A DNA stretch of 9,785 nucleotides from Candidatus Woesearchaeota archaeon (GTDB lineage Archaea; Nanobdellota; Nanobdellia; Woesearchaeales; JAUUYB01): contig JAUUYB010000030.1 of assembly GCA_030590605.1 (NCBI GenBank), forward strand, positions 1 to 9,785. Direction: 5' to 3'. The position numbers and the translations under genes are program-made. Under the pieces are notes generated by a model. The model was given only the letters and a program-made list of their open reading frames with translations. It was not told the origin of the DNA and did no database searches. Shown here piece by piece: positions 6,680 to 9,785 of the stretch; positions within the stretch are counted from its first letter, which is position 1; the number at the start of each line of letters is the position of its first letter.

Positions 6680-7072
6680 ATGGTGATGCTTTTTGACAGA
6701 TTCAATCTGTCCGACGACGTATTCGAGATTATCTTTGCGACAAAACAACAAGAGATCGTCGCAAGAGCACTGATCCAATACTTCAAGAACAACGAGTCCG
6801 AAATCAACAAGACGCAGATGTCGTTTTTTGCGACACAGCTGCACGAGGGAAATTTCGAGACAACGCTAAGAGAGCCGCCATATGCTGGGAAAAAGGTGAA
6901 GCTGACGTACAACAAGCGTCAGTTCTATGATAGGATACTGACCCCATTCAAGTCGATGGGGTTGGTTGACTATGATATGTACAAGAAAACTTACAGGATT
7001 TCCGACAATTTCATAAAAGAGATGAGAAAGATTGGACTGCTTTGGGCTCAGGAATTAAAAAAACCCCCTTAA
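6680..7072 (+). CDS. Small winged-helix-like hypothetical protein
   Basis: 130 residues, soluble and highly charged. I do not recognise the family. The segment KRQFYDRILTPFKSMGLVDY followed by KKTYRISDNF (about 86-118) has the spacing of a winged-helix recognition helix and wing, as in many archaeal DNA-binding proteins. The N-terminal half (VFEIIFATKQQEIVARALIQ) is probably helical. ATG 6680 sits at leaderless distance from a TATA element; the in-frame GTG at 6683 and ATG at 6686 are alternatives. It is divergent from the nucleotidyltransferase gene, with an inverted repeat between them, so local regulation or autoregulation is possible. The C-terminus ends in KKPP just before a C-rich non-coding region. 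Coding is supported by the promoter and protein-like composition only. Confidence 0.6.
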   Translation: MVMLFDRFNLSDDVFEIIFATKQQEIVARALIQYFKNNESEINKTQMSFFATQLHEGNFETTLREPPYAGKKVKLTYNKRQFYDRILTPFKSMGLVDYDMYKKTYRISDNFIKEMRKIGLLWAQELKKPP

Positions 7073-7080
7073 GATCATAC

Positions 7081-7140
7081 GGCTCCCTGAAAACCCTTTC
7101 TTTCAAACCACCCCCCTACAAAACCCAAAGGCAGGGAGCC
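7081..7140. repeat. 9-base perfect inverted repeat enclosing a C-rich 42-base loop
   Basis: GGCTCCCTG (7081-7089) pairs exactly with CAGGGAGCC (7132-7140). The loop holds several C-runs, including six in a row near 7111, which appear as G-runs on the minus strand. A T-run follows at 7146-7153. The GC-rich arms stand out in this AT-rich setting, so chance is unlikely. It could be the first stem of a structured RNA or the end of a repeat element. Confidence 0.75.
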
Positions 7141-7170
7141 TCTTCATTTTTTTCGCCACAAAGAAACCAA

Positions 7171-7224
7171 TGTCCGCAAGGACAGATCACCATGGGCGGG
7201 ACCAAAGTCCCGCTCATTATTTTT
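7171..7224 (+). ncRNA. Two strong hairpins with T-rich tail: candidate structured RNA 3' part or terminator
   Basis: TGTCC-GCAA-GGACA (7171-7184) is a 5-base stem closed by a GNRA-type GCAA tetraloop in the plus-strand sense. After 9 bases, GGGCGGGAC-CAAA-GTCCCGCTC (7194-7215) forms a 9-base stem with one G-U pair. The T-rich ATTATTTTT (7216-7224) follows immediately. The GNRA loop and the T-rich tail both favour transcription of the plus strand. It resembles neither tRNA, 5S, SRP nor RNase P RNA as far as I can tell. It may be a free RNA, the 3' UTR of the gene ending at 7072, or part of a dispersed repeat. Confidence 0.5.
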
Positions 7225-7241
7225 CCTATTCAAATCTCTGG

Positions 7242-7287
7242 ATTCTCGAGAATACAAAAGAATTAGCGGATATTTTTCCAATTCTTT
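7242..7287. repeat. Palindrome and adjacent 8-base inverted repeat
   Basis: ATTCTCGAGAAT (7242-7253) is a perfect 12-base palindrome. Just after it, AAAGAATT (7257-7264) and AATTCTTT (7280-7287) form an 8-base inverted repeat with a 15-base loop. They could be protein-binding sites upstream of the malic enzyme promoter or further stems of the same structured element. Confidence 0.55.
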
Positions 7288-7298
7288 GGAGTTTTTTT

Positions 7299-7308
7299 AA
7301 ATTTATAT
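7299..7308 (+). promoter_or_regulatory. TATA-like element upstream of the malic enzyme operon
   Basis: AAATTTATAT after a T-run is a good archaeal TATA candidate. It would start RNA near 7330 and give the malic enzyme mRNA a leader of about 120 bases. A second candidate, ACATTTTTTAA at 7391-7401 after CGAA, would give a short leader of about 28 bases containing the Shine-Dalgarno sequence. Confidence 0.5.
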
Positions 7309-7450
7309 TTGAATACTTCTTCTATGCAGGATATTTCAGACACTGCAAAACAGCTGAGTGAGGGCTTTCTACAAAGTCACATCAAACGAAACATTTTTTA
7401 ACCCTGCTCATATCCCTATTCTCCTACAGGTTTTAAAAAAGGGTGTAACC

Positions 7451-8695
7451 ATGGATATCGAAGATATCAAAAAACAATCCCTCATCCTGCATGAGGAAAA
7501 TAAAGGAAAGATAGAGGTGGTGAGCAAGGTAGGCTTGAATTCAAGGGACGACCTGAACCTCGCCTATACACCTGGTGTGGCTGAGCCATGCCTAAGGATA
7601 GCTGATGATCCTGATGATGTCTACAGATATACTTCTAAAGGCAATCTTGTTGCTGTTTTGACTGATGGTAGCGCAGTCCTGGGACTTGGTAAGATAGGTC
7701 CGAAAGCTTCGCTTCCTGTGATGGAAGGGAAGAGCATACTGTTCAAGGAATTCGGAGGAGTAGATGCATTCCCGATAGCTGTCGACTCTCATGATCCAGA
7801 GAAGATAATCGAGACCGCGAAGATGATCGCTCCCGGATTTGGGGGTATCAATCTTGAGGATATCAAGGGTCCCGAATGCTTCGAGATCGAAGAACGCTTG
7901 AAAAAAGAGTTAGATATCCCTGTCTTCCATGATGATCAGCACGGGACTGCAGTTGTCGCTCTTGCTGGCCTGATAAATGCGGCAAAAATCACCAAGAAAG
8001 ATATCACGAAATGTAAGGTAGTGATCAATGGAGCAGGAGCTGCAGGCGTAGCTATAGCTAAGATTTTCCTTTCGCGCGGTGTAAAAGATATGGTCATGCT
8101 TGATTCTAAGGGTGCGCTCTATACATGCAGGGATGATATCCAGATAAATAAGATCAAGAAGGAGATCGCGCAGGCTACAAATATTGAGTGCAGGCATAAG
8201 CATGGTGAAGAGAAAGACCCTGAAGAATGCGCAAGATGCATGAAAGGGAAACTGGAGCATGCTATTGTAGGTAGGGATGTATTCATCGGTGTCTCCAAGC
8301 CAGGACTTCTGACAAAAGATATGGTCCGATCTATGGCGAAGGATCCGATCATCTTCGCGATGGCAAATCCTATTCCTGAGATAATGTACGACGACGCGAT
8401 AGACGCAGGAGCCGCAGTCATGGGGACTGGTAGGAGTGATATGCCAAACCAGGTGAATAATGTCCTTGCATTCCCAGGTATATTCAGGGGAGCGCTTGAT
8501 GTGAGGGCTAGCGACATCAATGATGAGATGAAGCTTGCAGCAGCGCTTGCGATTGCGGAATCTGTAAAGGAACTTTCTAGGGAGAACATAATCCCTGATC
8601 CATTCGATAGGTCTGTTCACAAGGCTGTGGCTGACGCGGTACGTACTGCAGCTATCAAGTCAGGGGTGGCGAGGGATGGATCTCGAGAAGCTTAA
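7451..8695 (+). CDS. Malic enzyme (malate dehydrogenase, oxaloacetate-decarboxylating), short prokaryotic type
   Basis: Oxidatively decarboxylates malate to pyruvate with NAD(P), or runs in reverse, in the cytosol. The 414 residues contain the malic N-terminal domain with AYTPGVAEPC (catalytic Tyr39), LGLGKIGPKAS (Lys81/Lys85 region), the metal ligands in INLEDIKGPE (Glu136, Asp137) and FHDDQHGTA (Asp161/162), and then the Rossmann motif NGAGAAG (193-199). IFAMANPIPEI and GRSDMPNQVNN complete the family signatures. An odd insertion at about 247-263 carries Cys247, His249, His251, Cys260 and Cys263. The frame opens at GTG 7358, but ATG 7451 fits the family N-terminus and has GGGTG 5 bases upstream. 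Coenzyme preference cannot be read safely. Endonuclease V overlaps its end. Confidence 0.95.
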   Translation: MDIEDIKKQSLILHEENKGKIEVVSKVGLNSRDDLNLAYTPGVAEPCLRIADDPDDVYRYTSKGNLVAVLTDGSAVLGLGKIGPKASLPVMEGKSILFKEFGGVDAFPIAVDSHDPEKIIETAKMIAPGFGGINLEDIKGPECFEIEERLKKELDIPVFHDDQHGTAVVALAGLINAAKITKKDITKCKVVINGAGAAGVAIAKIFLSRGVKDMVMLDSKGALYTCRDDIQINKIKKEIAQATNIECRHKHGEEKDPEECARCMKGKLEHAIVGRDVFIGVSKPGLLTKDMVRSMAKDPIIFAMANPIPEIMYDDAIDAGAAVMGTGRSDMPNQVNNVLAFPGIFRGALDVRASDINDEMKLAAALAIAESVKELSRENIIPDPFDRSVHKAVADAVRTAAIKSGVARDGSREA

Positions 8696-9311
8696 AGAGG
8701 ATCAGCTGAAGCTTGCAGCAAAGGTAGTGATCTCTGACAATCTCGGTCCTATAAGGAGGATCGCCGCTGCAGACCAGGCATATCTTGATCCTGATACGAT
8801 CATAGGAGTCATAGTGGTCGTAGATTGCAAGACCAAACAGATCATCGACCAAAAATATTCTGTCCAGAAATGTCCCATGAAGTATATCCCTTTTTATCTC
8901 AGCTATAGGGAAGGGGGAGTGATGATAGACACCTACACGATGCTAAAAGAGGATTTCGACCTCTTGATAGTGGAAGGGAATGGCATACTGCATCCGAGGC
9001 GGATGGGTATCGCTAGTCACATAGGGATACACATAAACAAGCCGACTATAGGTGTCGCAAAGAGCCTTCTATGCGGAGAAGTCAATGGTAATTCTGTAAT
9101 CTTAGATAAGGAGGTTGTGGGGAAGATATTCAAACCGCATGAACATACAAAACCTCTTTTCGTATCTCCTGGACATCTCATGACACTTCAGAAGAGCTAT
9201 GAGGTAGTGAAAGACCTGATACAAAATCCCTACAAGCTCCCTTACCCTCTGGCGTTCGCAAACAAATATGCTAAGAAGCTCAAGAAACGGATCAAGACAG
9301 AAAGTAATTAA
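8676..9311 (+). CDS. nfi: Endonuclease V (deoxyinosine 3' endonuclease)
   Basis: Nicks DNA (in some homologues RNA) one base 3' of inosine, starting repair of deaminated adenine. The 211 residues align along their length with the family: AAADQAY (Asp33, metal ligand), KYIPFYLSYRE (wedge segment Tyr70-Ile-Pro and metal ligand Glu79), then VEGNGILHPRRMGIASH, IGVAKSLLCG and PLFVSPGHLM. The third metal ligand, Asp110 in the Thermotoga maritima enzyme (FDGQG), is Glu100 here; the following His106 is kept. The ATG lies inside the last codons of the malic enzyme gene (20-base overlap) with AGGGGTG 7 bases upstream, so the two are probably translated from one mRNA. The functional link between them is not obvious. 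Confidence 0.9.
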   Translation: MDLEKLKEDQLKLAAKVVISDNLGPIRRIAAADQAYLDPDTIIGVIVVVDCKTKQIIDQKYSVQKCPMKYIPFYLSYREGGVMIDTYTMLKEDFDLLIVEGNGILHPRRMGIASHIGIHINKPTIGVAKSLLCGEVNGNSVILDKEVVGKIFKPHEHTKPLFVSPGHLMTLQKSYEVVKDLIQNPYKLPYPLAFANKYAKKLKKRIKTESN

Positions 9312-9340
9312 TATTCCTATAAGAATAATTCTATCACAAA

Positions 9341-9350
9341 TATTTTTAAA
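9341..9350 (+). promoter_or_regulatory. TATA-like promoter of metK
   Basis: TATTTTTAAA preceded by CACAAA predicts initiation near 9372 and a leader of about 23 bases that contains GAGGT at 9381-9385, 9 bases before the ATG. I see no S-adenosylmethionine riboswitch in the 83-base gap after endonuclease V; the space is too short for one. Confidence 0.6.
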
Positions 9351-9394
9351 TGACGTACAGACAGTTAAGGTAAAAACATTGAGGTTAGATATAT

Positions 9395-9785
9395 ATGGAA
9401 AAAGAAAAGATATTATTCACATCAGAGAGCGTGACTGAGGGGCATCCGGATAAGGTATGTGACCAGATATCAGACGCAATACTTGATGAATGTTTGAGGC
9501 AAGACAAATTCTCAAGGGTCGCTGCAGAATGCGCGACAAAGACAGGGATGGTACTTGTTGCAGGAGAGATAACGACTAAGGGTTATGTAGACATCCCTAC
9601 TATTACACGAAAGACTTTGAAAGATATCGGATATGTGAAGAGTTCGCAGGGAATTGAGTATGAGACCTGTGCTGTCCTTGTTCACGTTGAAGAGCAGTCT
9701 CCTGATATCAGCCAGGGAGTGACAGAAGGAAAAGGTCTTCATGAGGAGCAGGGAGCAGGAGACCAGGGAATGATGTTTGGTTACG
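9395..9785 (+). CDS. metK: S-adenosylmethionine synthetase, bacterial/eukaryotic MetK type, 3' end outside window
   Basis: Makes S-adenosylmethionine from methionine and ATP in the cytosol. 130 residues are visible, about a third of the usual 380-400. The canonical MetK motifs are present: [20 protein letters not shown] (ATP and metal site), [23 protein letters not shown] and the hexapeptide GAGDQG near the window end. This is the bacterial/eukaryotic family, not the very divergent archaeal family (COG1812 type) found in most archaea. In a window that otherwise looks archaeal it suggests gene transfer, or a lineage that replaced the archaeal enzyme. The start is supported by the GAGGT sequence and by the family N-terminus. 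Confidence 0.97.
   Translation, partial: MEKEKILFTSESVTEGHPDKVCDQISDAILDECLRQDKFSRVAAECATKTGMVLVAGEITTKGYVDIPTITRKTLKDIGYVKSSQGIEYETCAVLVHVEEQSPDISQGVTEGKGLHEEQGAGDQGMMFGY

Larger units (their letters stand above)
7073..7450. other. 378-base intergenic region with clustered inverted repeats and malic enzyme promoter
   Basis: No convincing protein gene is present. The first part (7073-7140) is rich in C and A with very little G on the plus strand apart from the repeat arms, unlike the coding sequence around it. Five inverted repeats lie between 7081 and 7289, described separately, and TATA-like elements for the downstream operon follow. Two open frames cross the region (7042-7266 and 7170-7361) but have low-complexity, atypical protein sequences and no promoter or ribosome binding site that I can see. 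Confidence 0.7.

Noticed and set aside
6655..6915. Minus-strand open frame opposite the small winged-helix gene
   Set aside because: It covers the TATA element of the plus-strand gene and has no promoter of its own; the plus-strand frame looks more like a soluble protein.
7171..7215. tRNA, SRP RNA, RNase P RNA or C/D-box guide RNA in the hairpin region
   Set aside because: No T-loop consensus, SRP helix-8 motif, RNase P conserved blocks, or C and D boxes were seen.
7042..7361. Two open frames (7042-7266 and 7170-7361, plus strand) in the intergenic gap
   Set aside because: Their protein sequences are atypical, they lack promoters and ribosome binding sites, and they run through the inverted repeats.
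7358..7450. GTG start for malic enzyme giving 31 extra residues
   Set aside because: The extension has no family similarity, and ATG 7451 has a good ribosome binding site.
7910..8620. Long open frames on the minus strand opposite malic enzyme
   Set aside because: They are antisense to a gene with full family motifs and have no recognisable motifs or start signals.
1..9785. CRISPR array, insertion sequence or integrase
   Set aside because: No regularly spaced direct repeats, transposase or recombinase motifs were found anywhere in the window.

Overview
The window looks archaeal. AT-rich TATA-like elements sit about 25-29 bases upstream of several start codons. It also carries an AK6/Fap7-type adenylate kinase, an archaeal-style fused sugar-phosphate nucleotidylyltransferase/acetyltransferase, and a winged-helix protein with an apparent S-layer C-terminal-like domain. 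At the same time glmM and metK are of the bacterial families, not the usual archaeal ones. That mix, with compact gene packing, suggests a DPANN-type archaeon (Woesearchaeota/Pacearchaeota-like) with genes acquired from bacteria. The lineage is inference; no rRNA or marker gene is present.

Layout. (1) 1-3960, minus strand: glmM, glmU-like and glmS (cut by the left edge), overlapping or 4 bases apart. Together they make UDP-GlcNAc from fructose-6-phosphate. (2) 4039-4950, plus strand: a divergent winged-helix regulator fused to an S-layer-like domain and ending in a perfect EF-hand-type loop. It shares a 78-base promoter region with glmM. (3) 4959-6541, minus strand: a MobA-like nucleotidyltransferase of unknown substrate followed by an AK6-type adenylate kinase. 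The adenylate kinase converges on gene (2) with only 8 bases between stops. (4) 6680-7072, plus strand: a small winged-helix-like protein, divergent from (3). (5) 7073-7450: a long non-coding gap packed with inverted repeats, the best candidate here for an undescribed RNA or repeat element. (6) 7451-9311, plus strand: malic enzyme and endonuclease V, overlapping by 20 bases. (7) 9395-9785, plus strand: metK, cut by the right edge, with its own promoter.

How the genes relate. The glm operon feeds amino-sugar nucleotides to surface glycans or protein glycosylation, and the divergent regulator with an envelope-type domain is a plausible, untested partner. Malic enzyme links malate and pyruvate. 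Endonuclease V repairs deaminated adenine (inosine) and MetK makes S-adenosylmethionine; both look like housekeeping functions. The most notable points are the multi-hairpin gap at 7081-7289, a Cys/His-rich insertion in the malic enzyme NAD domain, an Asp-to-Glu change at a metal-binding position of endonuclease V, and the regulator with its S-layer-like domain and EF-hand-type tail.
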